A DNA stretch of 64,000 bases from the NCBI GenBank assembly GCA_963817515.1, contig CAWFPJ010000024.1, forward strand, positions 62,001 to 126,000, written 5' to 3'. Position numbers and translations under genes: made by a program. This document shows, one piece after another, positions 9,268 to 16,749 of the stretch (positions within the stretch are counted from its first letter, which is position 1; each line of letters opens with the position of its first letter). The notes under the pieces were generated by a model, which saw nothing but the letters and a program-made list of their open reading frames with translations, was not told the DNA's origin and made no database searches. Origin of the DNA: DATMNI01 sp963817515. GTDB lineage: Bacteria > Acidobacteriota > Terriglobia > Bryobacterales > Bryobacteraceae.

Positions 9268-9606
9268 TCAGGCTGTCTCCATCACCAGCGCGATGGCTTC
9301 CGCCAGGCGCCGCCATTCGGTGGCCTCCCGGGAGAGCCGTTTGCGGCCGTCCGCGGTCAGCCGGTAGAACTTTGCGCGCCGGTTATTCTCCGACAGCCCC
9401 CAATCGGCATCGATCACGCCGCTCAGTTCCAGACGGTGCAGCGCGGGATACAGAGAGCCCTCTTCCACGCGCAGCACTTCGTCTGAGATCTGCTGGATCC
9501 ACTGCGAGATCCCGTACCCGTGCATCGGACCGCGGGTGAGGGTTTTCAGAATAAGCATGTCCAGCGTCCCCTGGACCAGGGTTCCTTCGCTCCGGCCTTT
9601 TCCCAT
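9268..9606 (-). CDS. PadR-family transcriptional regulator
   Basis: 112 residues, full length for short PadR proteins. The winged helix region shows the family hallmarks GTLDMLILKTL, GPMHGYGI, VEEGSLYPALHRLE and RRAKFYRLTADGRKRL, followed by a C-terminal dimerisation helix. It is transcribed just ahead of the ADOP permease (stop to start 20 bp) and most likely represses that operon in response to a small ligand. The start at ATG 9606 begins the conserved MGKGRSEGTLVQGTL stretch seen in ADOP-linked PadR proteins. Confidence 0.95.
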   Translation of the reverse strand: MGKGRSEGTLVQGTLDMLILKTLTRGPMHGYGISQWIQQISDEVLRVEEGSLYPALHRLELSGVIDADWGLSENNRRAKFYRLTADGRKRLSREATEWRRLAEAIALVMETA

Positions 9607-9757
9607 AGATGGTTGATAGGAGTATGGACCGGCAAAATGCCGGTGTCAAGAGGGATTGTATTTTCGGCGGACTCTTGCGAAGACAAACATGTTGGGAGCC
9701 CTGTTCCACTCAGCCCTCACTTTCGTGATAATATTCCGTGGATCGGGGAGGGATGAA

Positions 9758-10873
9758 ATGCGCACACTGATACTTCTCATCGCCGTCACTTTCGCGGCTT
9801 CCGGCCAGCGGCACAAGATCGAAGAAGTTAATTCCGAAAAGCCGGAAGGCAAGCTGCTGCAGCAGATCATGCAGGAGAACGATCCAGCCAAGAAGACTGC
9901 GCTGCTGGATCAGTTCGCAACCCAGTTCCCTAACGACAAGGGTACTCCGTGGGTCCTCGACCAGCTGCAAGCCATCTATGTCAAGGCCAACGACCTGGAC
10001 AAGGTCATCGCCGCCGGCGACCGGTTGCTGACCCTTGATCCGGACGACCCGGAGGCCGCAGTGCAATGCCTCAAGGCCGCCGAGGCCAAGAAGGACATGG
10101 CGCTGATCAAGAAGTATTCGGTGGCTACTTCGGCCGCGGCCCGCAAGATGGCGGCCACGCCCCAGCCCAAGGATGCCGACGAAGTTACCGCCTGGAAGGG
10201 TGAAATAGACTACGCCAAGCAGGTGGACACCTACGCTGACTACTCGCTATATCGCGTGGCACTGGAATCGCGCGACCCCAAGGTGGTGGTCGAATTCGCG
10301 GGGCTGCTGAGGGAGCGGAATCCCAAAAGCGATTATGCCGCCAAGGTGGTGCAGCCGCTCTTCATCGCGTACCTGCAGTCCGGCGATACAGCCAAAGGCA
10401 TCGCGCTGGCGGAAACCGTGCTGGCCGTCGACCAGACTAACGAGGAGATGCTGCTGGCTGTGGCGGACAGTTACGTGCAACAGAAGAAGGAGCCCGAGAA
10501 GGTTCACGCCTACTCGGCTAAGGTTATCGAACTGGTGGCCCACAAGCCCAAACCTGAGGGCGTGAGCGACGCCGATTGGACCGTCCGCAAGAACCTGGCG
10601 ACCGGCAACGCGCAGTACCTGAACGGCAAACAATACTATAACGAAACCGGCTTCGCCAAAGCTGACGTCGCGCTACGCGCTGCGCTGCCTTTGGTGGACG
10701 CCTCCAAGAAGCCTGAGGTGCTCTACCTTTTGGGCTTCGCGAATTACAAACTCGACAAGCCGCAGGAGGCCGCCAACTTTTACCGCGATTGCGCCGCCAT
10801 CAAGAGCCCTTACCAGGCGACGGCTGCCAAGAACCTGCTGGGGCTCAAGAATCAATACCACGGCATCAAGTGA
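9758..10873 (+). CDS. Periplasmic TPR-type repeat protein
   Basis: 371 residues from ATG 9758, chosen because GGGGAGGG lies 5 bases upstream and a signal peptide follows (MRTLILLIAVTFAASGQ). The body is alpha-helical with TPR-like repeats: residues 30-90, 185-245 and 300-360 (EVLYLLGFANYKLDKPQEAA is the clearest). It has no catalytic residues. It is expected to be a protein-protein scaffold outside the cytoplasm. Its stop codon overlaps the GTG start of the acetokinase-like gene, which links a secreted scaffold and a cytosolic kinase in one mRNA; why is unclear. Confidence 0.8.
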   Translation: MRTLILLIAVTFAASGQRHKIEEVNSEKPEGKLLQQIMQENDPAKKTALLDQFATQFPNDKGTPWVLDQLQAIYVKANDLDKVIAAGDRLLTLDPDDPEAAVQCLKAAEAKKDMALIKKYSVATSAAARKMAATPQPKDADEVTAWKGEIDYAKQVDTYADYSLYRVALESRDPKVVVEFAGLLRERNPKSDYAAKVVQPLFIAYLQSGDTAKGIALAETVLAVDQTNEEMLLAVADSYVQQKKEPEKVHAYSAKVIELVAHKPKPEGVSDADWTVRKNLATGNAQYLNGKQYYNETGFAKADVALRAALPLVDASKKPEVLYLLGFANYKLDKPQEAANFYRDCAAIKSPYQATAAKNLLGLKNQYHGIK

Positions 10874-11973
10874 ATATTCTCATACCGAACCTCGGGTCGA
10901 CTTCGCTGAAATATCAGATTCTGGAAATGCCTAGCGAGAAGCCGCTGGCGAAAGGACGGCTGGAGCGGGTCTCGAATTACCCTCAGGCGATCGCGGAAAT
11001 CTCCACCGGTGGCACGGCGATTAATGCCATCGCGCTCAAGGCCGTGCATGCGGGGCCGAAATACCGCGGCACCTTTGTGGTGGATGGCGGAGTGATCGAC
11101 GCGCTGCGCCAGTTCCTGCCCGCGGCACCGGCGCACAACGCTATCTACCTGACGGCCATCGAAGCCTTCCGGCAGGCTATGCCAGGCGTGCCGATTGTGG
11201 CCGCGTTCGAACCGGAATTCCACACTACCATGCCCGAACACGCGCGGCTCTACGGTGTACCCGGCGATTGGCTGGCAGAGGGCGTGGCCAAGTACGGATT
11301 TCACGGCGCATCGCACCAGTACATCGGCGAACGAGTCGCTGCCATGTTAGGGCGGCATGTGAAACTGGTGAGCTGCCACCTGGGCGGAAGCTCGTCCATG
11401 TGCGCCATCGAGGCCGGCCGGTCAGTGGATACTACCATGGGGTTTTCGCCGCAATCCGGCCTGGAAAACGCCACGCGCCACGGCGATCTGGACGTATTCG
11501 CGGTGTTATATATGATGGAACGGCACGGCTGGAGCACTGAAGAAGTGCGGCGGCAACTGGCCGGCGGCGGCGGGCTGGCCGGGCTTTCGGCTATAGCCGG
11601 CGGCGATGTGCGCGACTTGGAAAATGCCGCGGCGCAGGGCAACAGGCGAGCTGAACTGGCGCTTGAGGTTTTCGTTTACCAGGTGAAGAAGACATTGGGC
11701 GCATTCGCGGCGGCGATGGGGGGCCTCGAGGCGGTGGCCTTCACGGGTGGAATTGGGGAGAACTCGGCGCGGCTGCGGGCTGGTTGTTGCGCGGAACTGG
11801 AGTTTCTGGGGATCCGCATTGACCCGGCGCGCAACCGAAGCGGCAGCGGGGACAGGGTGGTTTCCGCTAATGATTCCAAGGTTACGGTACTGGCGGTGGC
11901 GACCAACGAGGAAGTCGTGGTTGCTCGCCGCGCGTATGGTTGTTTACGCAACGGCGTCGTTGTGTCGGCATAG
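10870..11973 (+). CDS. Divergent acetokinase-family protein (acetate/butyrate kinase-like)
   Basis: 367 residues from GTG 10870, which overlaps the previous stop. The ASKHA-type acetokinase fold is shown by NLGSTSLKY at 7-15 (first signature), KYGFHGASH at 141-149 (second), CHLGGSS near 169, the DTTMGFSPQSGLENATRHGD block at 187-206 and GGIGENS near the C-terminus. Family members make acetyl phosphate from acetate and ATP. Compared with AckA, the catalytic Arg of HRVVHGG reads Lys57 (ALKAVHAG), and the Asp of FDTAFH reads Glu114 (FEPEFH). The Asn7, His118, Arg203 and terminal Glu positions are kept. It is shorter than classical AckA (about 400), so it may use another carboxylate or be a poor kinase. 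Confidence 0.78.
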   Translation: MNILIPNLGSTSLKYQILEMPSEKPLAKGRLERVSNYPQAIAEISTGGTAINAIALKAVHAGPKYRGTFVVDGGVIDALRQFLPAAPAHNAIYLTAIEAFRQAMPGVPIVAAFEPEFHTTMPEHARLYGVPGDWLAEGVAKYGFHGASHQYIGERVAAMLGRHVKLVSCHLGGSSSMCAIEAGRSVDTTMGFSPQSGLENATRHGDLDVFAVLYMMERHGWSTEEVRRQLAGGGGLAGLSAIAGGDVRDLENAAAQGNRRAELALEVFVYQVKKTLGAFAAAMGGLEAVAFTGGIGENSARLRAGCCAELEFLGIRIDPARNRSGSGDRVVSANDSKVTVLAVATNEEVVVARRAYGCLRNGVVVSA

Positions 11974-11977
11974 AAAG

Positions 11978-12022
11978 TGTCGACATAAATGCCGACATGG
12001 CAGGCACGAATGCCCGCTCCAC
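11978..12022 (+). repeat. Two-hairpin palindromic repeat, copy A
   Basis: A REP-like unit between two converging genes. The first hairpin pairs TGTCGACAT (11978-11986) with ATGCCGACA (11989-11997) across 2 bases. TGG follows, then a second hairpin GCAGGC/GCCCGC (12000-12017) and TCCAC. An extra arm TGTCGGCAT at 11963-11971 lies inside the end of the acetokinase gene and can pair perfectly with ATGCCGACA. It may also help to end transcription of the converging genes. The same layout occurs at 43968-44010 and 57529-57571. Confidence 0.75.
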
Positions 12023-12025
12023 AAC

Positions 12026-13039
12026 CTAGCCGTCGCGGCGCTTCAGAGTTGGACGCTCATCGGAATCGGTTTTCGGCTTAGTGCCATCTTCGTTCGGATC
12101 CACCGGGCCAGTGCCGGTTCCGGGCGCACGGCGCAGGCGCGGACGGTTGGAATCCTTGTCGGTATCGACTTTGCGGCGGTTGTGCAGCATCGCAAGCCGG
12201 CTGTGCACGTCGTTGAACTCAGACGTGTTCACCACGTACTCGGGCTTGGCAACAAGAATCTTCTGGATCTCAACCTGCGCAGCCTTGATCCGGGTGTCGG
12301 TCGGCGGATGGCTGGAGAAGATCTTGGCTAGCGTGCCAGGTTTCTTCTTTTCCAGCGATTCGATCTTTTCGAAGAAGTCGACGAACGCCGTAGGATCGTA
12401 GCCCGACTTATAAAGGTATTGCAGACCAAGGTAGTCGGCCTCAGATTCCATAGTCTGGGTAAACTTCAGGAAGCCCAGCGGTATCGCAATGCTGGCGCCC
12501 TGCCGGATGGCGTACCCAGCCCAGCCGCCCATGAAGATAAGGGGAATGGTCGCGATGTTGATAATTTCGCCCTTTGTGGCCTGCTTGGTGCCGTGGCGCG
12601 CCGCGACATGCGCAATCTCATGCGCCATCACTCCAGCCAGTTCGGCTTCCGACTCGGCTTTAAGGATGAGGCCGGAGTTGACAAAGAAAAAGCCGCCCGG
12701 CAGCGCAAAGGCATTGACCTCTTCAGAGTCAAGAACCTTAATGGTGAATGGCACCTTGGCGTCGGAATTCCGCACCAGGTTCTGCCCAATGCGGTTGGTA
12801 TATTCGGCGATAATCGGGTCATCGATGACCTTGGCCTGGCGCTCCACTTCCTGCGCCAACTGCTTGCCGAGCGCAATCTCCTTCTCGAGGGAGTAGAAGT
12901 TTACACCCTTGCCGACATCACGGTTGCCGATTTCTTCGGGATCTTTCTTTTTATCCCCATCCCCACCGGCGAATGCACTCCCTGTCAGCAGGCTGAATGC
13001 GGCCAAAACGCTAACGGGCCGAACCAGGCGAAGTTTCAT
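12026..13039 (-). CDS. M48-family zinc metalloprotease (BepA/LoiP-like)
   Basis: 337 residues, signal peptide 1-24 (cleavage after SAFA). The zinc site is HEIAH at 140-144 with the third ligand in TMESEAD (about 198-202). The segment FALPGGFFFVNSGLI at 111-125 is the usual substrate-cleft strand of this family. A hydrophobic stretch at 160-190 may lie at the membrane. The last 60 residues are charged and low in complexity (RRAPGTGTGPVDPNEDG). Such periplasmic proteases handle quality control of outer-membrane proteins; unlike BepA there is no TPR domain. It stands alone, converging with the acetokinase gene across repeat copy A. Confidence 0.92.
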   Translation of the reverse strand: MKLRLVRPVSVLAAFSLLTGSAFAGGDGDKKKDPEEIGNRDVGKGVNFYSLEKEIALGKQLAQEVERQAKVIDDPIIAEYTNRIGQNLVRNSDAKVPFTIKVLDSEEVNAFALPGGFFFVNSGLILKAESEAELAGVMAHEIAHVAARHGTKQATKGEIINIATIPLIFMGGWAGYAIRQGASIAIPLGFLKFTQTMESEADYLGLQYLYKSGYDPTAFVDFFEKIESLEKKKPGTLAKIFSSHPPTDTRIKAAQVEIQKILVAKPEYVVNTSEFNDVHSRLAMLHNRRKVDTDKDSNRPRLRRAPGTGTGPVDPNEDGTKPKTDSDERPTLKRRDG

Positions 13040-13143
13040 GGTCGGAAAAACTCCTGTATAGCTACACTATACGCCCATTTCCGGGCGGCTGGTAGTCTAA
13101 CTATTAAACGCGGCGAGAATCACCGGGGTTTCGGAATCTTAAT

Positions 13144-13177
13144 GTTCAGTAGAGACCCATGGTTCAGTAGAGACCCA
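13144..13177 (-). repeat. 18-bp tandem duplication across a stop codon
   Basis: GTTCAGTAGAGACCCA occurs twice with an 18-bp period (13144-13159 and 13162-13177). On the minus strand this duplicates the last codons and the TGA of the proline-rich secreted protein. A second stop copy therefore lies just downstream of the real one. Confidence 0.85.
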
Positions 13178-13949
13178 GGCTGATGACCTTGCCTGCGTGG
13201 TCCACCAGCACGTCCAGGCGCCGGTTTAAAAAGGAATAGAAAGTGCGGCCCTGGCGTGCGTTTGCCGAAGTCACGTCGTTGCCCCAGAGGCGGCGGCATT
13301 CCTCCCAAGTCATCTCGGGAGGGTAAACGAAAACTGTGCGCAAGGTCCCGCTGGACTTGTCGAAATCCAATTCCAGTTCCTTGTAGCGGTCCGTAGGATC
13401 GGAAAATGCGTAGATTCTGCCGTTTGCGGCTTTCTGGTCCTCTCCGTAGGCAGGCCGCTGCCGCAGCGGCGCTCCAAAGAGGGCGCGGGCATCGGCTTCT
13501 TTCCACTGTCCAATCTGTTTCTGGCAGAAAGCGGAGCTTTCTTTGACAAGATCCGCAGGCAAAGCGGGCTTGGTGCTTTTAGGGTTCGAATGGGGCTCGG
13601 CGTCGAGCGGGGACTTGGCCGGTTCGCGCTTGATTGCTACAGGCTTGGCTCGGGCTGGCTCCTTTATGAGGGCCGGAGCAGGCACGGTGGTTAGGGGTGG
13701 AATCACGGCAGGTGGCGTCACAGGAAGCGACGGCACCGAAATCACTGGCCGGGGCGCTGGAGCGGCCAGGCCCGGCAGCGTAACAACAACACTGTCAGCC
13801 GGTTCCGAAAACCTTGAAGCGGGAGCAGCCGCCGTGGGGCTGGTGATAGTCGGATCTCCGGTCTTTTTTTGGTCGCTTTCCGCCACCGCTCCAATGGCCA
13901 ACTGGCCTGCCAGCGCGACGGAAGAAACAAGCCAGAACCACTTCTTCAT
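13164..13949 (-). CDS. Secreted proline-rich protein of unknown function
   Basis: 261 residues. Signal peptide at 1-23 (MKKWFWLVSSVALAGQLAIG). Residues about 25-125 are a Pro/Ala/Ser-rich, disordered linker (runs such as PAPRPVISVPSLPVTPP). Residues about 128-261 form a compact domain with EWKEADARALFG-like and LDVLVDHAGKVISLGLY segments, mixing predicted helix and sheet. I do not recognise the domain. The region around DRYKELELDFDKSSG suggests a small alpha/beta fold like those that sense or bind in the periplasm. ATG at 13949 precedes an MKK signal peptide, so the start is secure. Confidence 0.7.
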   Translation of the reverse strand: MKKWFWLVSSVALAGQLAIGAVAESDQKKTGDPTITSPTAAAPASRFSEPADSVVVTLPGLAAPAPRPVISVPSLPVTPPAVIPPLTTVPAPALIKEPARAKPVAIKREPAKSPLDAEPHSNPKSTKPALPADLVKESSAFCQKQIGQWKEADARALFGAPLRQRPAYGEDQKAANGRIYAFSDPTDRYKELELDFDKSSGTLRTVFVYPPEMTWEECRRLWGNDVTSANARQGRTFYSFLNRRLDVLVDHAGKVISLGLY

Positions 13950-14063
13950 CGCGGTCTCGGAAGTTCGGAGAAATTCACGCTCTCAATTTACAGGAGAACC
14001 CGTGGCAATGCCGCCCTCAATTTGGGCAACATGGGAGTGTTCCCTGAGGTTATGGTGGAGGCA

Positions 14064-14157
14064 TGGCGGAAGACAGTGCGAATCGAACACACCAGCGGCC
14101 TTGCAGCCGCCGAACGGTTTTGAAGACCGTCCCGAACACCAGTTCAGATTGCCTTCC
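14064..14157 (-). tRNA. selC: tRNA-Sec (anticodon UCA)
   Basis: 94 nt including an encoded CCA. It has an 8-bp acceptor stem (GGAAGGCA with TGTCTTCC), an anticodon arm ACGGT-CTTCAAA-ACCGT giving UCA, a long variable arm (CGGCGGC/GCCGCTG) and a T-arm GTGTG-TTCGATT-CGCAC. These are the hallmarks of selenocysteine tRNA. It implies SelA, SelB and SelD elsewhere in the genome and at least one selenoprotein. Confidence 0.96.
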
Positions 14158-14253
14158 GCAACCATTGTAGAAGAGATTTCCGCACAGGTTCGTTGCGGCG
14201 AGGCGAAACAGAAAGTTACACTGGTGGAGAGAAGTTTCCGTCGGTTAGGAAAT

Positions 14254-14327
14254 TCCCCGGTCGTCTAATGGTAGGACAGCGGCCTTTGGAGCCGTGAATC
14301 GTGGTTCGAATCCATGCCGGGGAGCCA
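14254..14327 (+). tRNA. tRNA-Gln (anticodon UUG)
   Basis: 74 nt with encoded CCA. Acceptor TCCCCGG/CCGGGGA, anticodon stem-loop GCGGC-CTTTGGA-GCCGT (anticodon TTG), T-arm CGTGG-TTCGAAT-CCATG. It is divergent from tRNA-Sec, 96 bp away. Its last 30 bp are repeated at 16750-16779, marking it as an integration site. Confidence 0.96.
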
Positions 14328-14328
14328 A
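14299..14328 (+). repeat. Left attachment-like repeat (3' end of tRNA-Gln)
   Basis: 30-bp direct repeat, identical at 16750-16779, covering the T-arm, acceptor 3' strand and CCA of tRNA-Gln. Weak similarity (TAGAATCAA) continues for about 15 bp past both copies. Confidence 0.85.
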
Positions 14329-14329
14329 G

Positions 14330-14550
14330 CACAATAGAATCAATAGTTTCTGGACACGATTTGACAGACTGTACGAGTACCGGTACAGTTTGGGGGTGTT
14401 GGCGTATTTTCGCTTGCCGGTCCCGGCGTTGGCGACGCGAATTACACCGGCTTCTTCAGCGAACATCCTCGTGACCGTCTTCGCGGAGAGGCCTCAGATT
14501 CCCGCCAGTTCCTTCACTCGGTAGTGTTTCTCAAACGCGAAACTGCCCAT
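14330..14550 (-). pseudogene. Small helix-turn-helix protein, broken by an in-frame TGA
   Basis: From ATG 14550 (AGGGAAG upstream) the frame reads MGSFAFEKHYRVKELAGI, then TGA at 14496-14494, then continues in the same frame with GLSAKTVTRMFAEEAGVI and GTGKRKYA. The whole resembles short HTH/excisionase-like proteins in which the stop position is usually Cys or Trp, so TGC or TGG to TGA is the simplest explanation. The C-terminal part loses family likeness before running into tRNA-Gln. An excisionase-like role in the island would fit, but is inference. Confidence 0.55.
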
Positions 14551-14703
14551 TTCACTTCCCTGCAACCTGCCCTCGAAACCGCCTATGCGCAACGTCTCCA
14601 CAATCCCGTAGTGTCCAAGATCTCGGTTTCCTTCAGATGGATCAGTTTGCAGCGCTTCTGCAAACCGGCAGTTCAACTCACAGCGGTGATTCAATTCCCG
14701 ACA

Positions 14704-15468
14704 CTACCCAATTCCCCTCAAATTCCCTCCGCCTCGTCGTCTCAGCCGTACACTCCTCCCGTGAGCCACGCTCAGTCCCTCGCGATCTTCTCTCCGGTTC
14801 TTACTCGGATCCAGCCGGTCCAAGCTTTCTTTCATGAGGTAGGCCTTAAACACCTTCCGATTCATGGCGAAGAGCTGATTCAACTCCTGGCGTTTGGGCG
14901 CCGACAGGTTCATCCACCGACTGAGCAACAGCCAGCGTTTGCCCTTCACCAAGCCGCGCATTTGTCCGCCCTTACGGAAAAACTCCGCGCGGCGCACTTC
15001 ATCAATCGCTTTATTCGCATGCTGCATGACGTGGAACTTGTCATAAACGATGCGGCAGTTTGGAGCCCATTGCTCGATGCTCAGCCGATAGGGCTCCCAC
15101 ATGTCCACGCAGGCCGCCGTGATCCGCATCCGCTGGCTGGCGCTCAGTTCACTCTGGAAGAACTGATCCAGTGTCTCTTTCTTACGCTCTCGGCCAAACC
15201 AGACCGGCTCGGCATTGTTCAGGTTGCTCACCACTGTGAGGAACTTCTGCTTCTTTCCCAAATGGATTTCATCGACGCCCATTTGCGCCAGCACCGGCTT
15301 TCTTCGGCTCGTCGCCCATCGCTCCAAATAGCGCAAATCGATAGATCGCACGGTGCTGGCTGGCAAACCGAATCGCAGCGCCACCTGCCGCGCGGCAGCG
15401 CTCTCACAAGCCTGCCCCACGGCATTTTCGGAACGTTTGCTGTACGGCGCCTTGCTTGGCAACTGCAC
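14704..15468 (-). pseudogene. ISL3-family transposase, truncated
   Basis: 254 codons remain of a family usually near 400. Visible are the HTH region (SAAARQVALRFGLPASTV), the first catalytic part GVDEIHLGKKQKFLTVV, VDMWEPYRLSIEQWAPN and DKFHVMQHANKAIDEVRR (Asp of the second acidic position), and KGKRWLLLSRWMNL. The N-terminal zinc-ribbon part is missing in this frame. The C-terminal third, with the final Glu and the RRGRGYKN-like block, is replaced by unrelated sequence after MKESLDRLD. It is probably inactive. Upstream of it lies a 67-bp sequence also found upstream of the antitoxin gene. Confidence 0.72.
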
Positions 15469-15560
15469 TTGCCCCAGCGCTCGGCTGAGCAGCCTGTCGC
15501 CTTCTGCTCGTGAGATTCCGCGGGGCGGCCAGGCCCGTTCACCGTCGCGACCGTATCGAT

Positions 15561-15627
15561 GCTGTGCCGATGGTGGTACTTCGTGTCGCTCCCCCCTCCC
15601 CGCAATCTCGCCCTTCTTTAGAATCTG
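15561..15627. repeat. Dispersed 60-67-bp repeat, copy 1
   Basis: Matches 16661-16718 with one small gap region: GCTGT.CCGATGG, TTCGTGTC, GCAATCTC and GAATCTG blocks in the same order and orientation. It lies upstream (minus strand) of the ISL3-type transposase. Confidence 0.6.
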
Positions 15628-15669
15628 TCTTGGGAGAACACATGCAGATCAACAAAACCAAATGCATAG

Positions 15670-16128
15670 CTAACGGAACATCCGCACGTCAAATTCAAAC
15701 GGCTTCGGATCCCGAAATTCGATTTTGGAGAAGTCAGCATGAGCGGGGTTCAGCAGCACATTCCATTCCCCGCGGATCGCCGCCGATGGAACAAGTAGAG
15801 TGGCACTCCGTCCATTCCTAATCCAGTCGTCCCCGAATCGATGTAAGGACTCGTCTCTTGTTTCGTACCAGCGTGCCGGAAGAACTTTCACATCGAACGT
15901 AGCGGTCTGAATCGCATCCGGTATGACACCTTCAATCGACACGAGGTCCGCCGGTCTTAGATTCGGTTCCAGGTTGACGAACGTCTCAACTGCGGCGAGC
16001 GACAGGGAGGTTGAGGCGTAGACCATGCGCACTCCTCGACTGTTCCATCGGCCACCATACCGGCGAGCACCCTCGCCGCTCGCGGCCTCTGCGGCATAGC
16101 GGCGGCGGCAAATTCTCCAGAACTGCAT
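15670..16128 (-). CDS. RES-domain toxin
   Basis: 152 residues, normal for the family. The N-terminus has FWRICRRRYA and the typical GEGARRYGGRWNSRG block (18-32), followed by YASTSLSLAAVETF (37-50, conserved Tyr and Glu48) and RSATLLVPSA with the conserved Ser. RES toxins are ADP-ribosyltransferase-like and are known to break down NAD+ or modify metabolic enzymes. The start ATG overlaps the antitoxin stop by one base (TAATG), so the two are made together. The pair sits in the tRNA-Gln island and may stabilise it. Confidence 0.9.
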   Translation of the reverse strand: MQFWRICRRRYAAEAASGEGARRYGGRWNSRGVRMVYASTSLSLAAVETFVNLEPNLRPADLVSIEGVIPDAIQTATFDVKVLPARWYETRDESLHRFGDDWIRNGRSATLLVPSAAIRGEWNVLLNPAHADFSKIEFRDPKPFEFDVRMFR

Positions 16129-16562
16129 TAGCTGTAGACGCCGTAGGCAATGCGGCCCAGGATGTCTTCCACCATGCGCGCGCCCGTGTCGGTGTCAAGT
16201 TGATCCAGAGGTCTTTCGCCACCCAACGCCCGATTCGGAGTGCCAAGCCATTCAATGGCTTTGTCCTGGTCGCCGATCATTTCAATGGCATTCGCATATA
16301 CGCGTGCCATCCGGACGGTACGATCCGATTCGGCGGCCGTCAGCAGTAATCCGTGGCTCAGTCTGCGGGTCAGCGTTCGCTGCGGGATGCCCAGTTTCCG
16401 TGACAGAACTCCGTTCCCCAGATGGAGCCTTTCAGCGAGAGCCGAAACGGAACCTGCCGGTAGGCCCGCACGGACAAGTTGCGCCAGATCGTCAGGGTTT
16501 TTGATGGCCTTGCCGAGCACCTTCCGCCCGCCCAGAATCTCGGCAATCGCTTCAGTTTCCAT
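16128..16562 (-). CDS. Xre/MbcA/ParS-type antitoxin (DUF2384)
   Basis: 144 residues from ATG 16562 (GAGGG eight bases upstream; a longer frame exists but its extra N-terminus looks random). Residues about 20-85 form an Xre-like helical DNA-binding part (LVRAGLPAGSVSALAERL, LGIPQRTLTRRL). The C-terminal part is the toxin-binding MbcA/ParS domain (AIEWLGTPNRALGGERPLDQL, residues 95-125, then ARMVEDILGRI). It neutralises the RES toxin encoded directly downstream and probably represses the operon. The C-terminal residue pattern YGVYS can plug the toxin active site in this family. Confidence 0.9.
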   Translation of the reverse strand: METEAIAEILGGRKVLGKAIKNPDDLAQLVRAGLPAGSVSALAERLHLGNGVLSRKLGIPQRTLTRRLSHGLLLTAAESDRTVRMARVYANAIEMIGDQDKAIEWLGTPNRALGGERPLDQLDTDTGARMVEDILGRIAYGVYS

Positions 16563-16575
16563 ACTGGCCCTCTGG

Positions 16576-16728
16576 CTACTTATGGTACGCCATTTGGCTG
16601 ACCTTTGCAAAGTCTGTGGCCTGCTGGGCCTGGCGGACGGCCGCGTCCGACTGTACCGGTGCTGTACCGATGGGGTATTTCGTGTCCTTTTGGGCAATCT
16701 CAGCCTTTTTGGAATCTGCAAGTTGCAC
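16576..16728 (-). CDS. Possible 50-codon protein upstream of the antitoxin
   Basis: GTG at 16728 to TAG at 16576, ending 13 bp before the antitoxin ATG. The sequence is hydrophilic, Ala/Lys/Gln-rich and coding-like (LADSKKAEIAQKDTKYPIG, then VRQAQQATDFAKVSQMAYHK). No family recognised and only a weak ribosome site. Part of it (16661-16718) is the repeat also seen, frame-disrupted, at 15561. It could be a leader protein of the TA operon or the tail of a gene truncated at the attachment repeat. Confidence 0.3.
   Translation of the reverse strand: MQLADSKKAEIAQKDTKYPIGTAPVQSDAAVRQAQQATDFAKVSQMAYHK
16661..16718. repeat. Dispersed 60-67-bp repeat, copy 2
   Basis: Partner of 15561-15627. Its left end (CTGTACCGGT at 16651, CGTGTCC at 16681) also matches, inverted and with identical spacing, the sequence at 14352-14388 near the other end of the island (about 24 of 37 positions). 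Confidence 0.55.
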
Positions 16729-16749
16729 ATTCCACAAAGCTTATGTTAT

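Noticed and set aside
14457..14496. Selenoprotein reading of the TGA in the small HTH gene
   Set aside because: No acceptable SECIS loop and no known Sec use in this protein class; nonsense mutation is simpler. Kept as a low-interest finding only.
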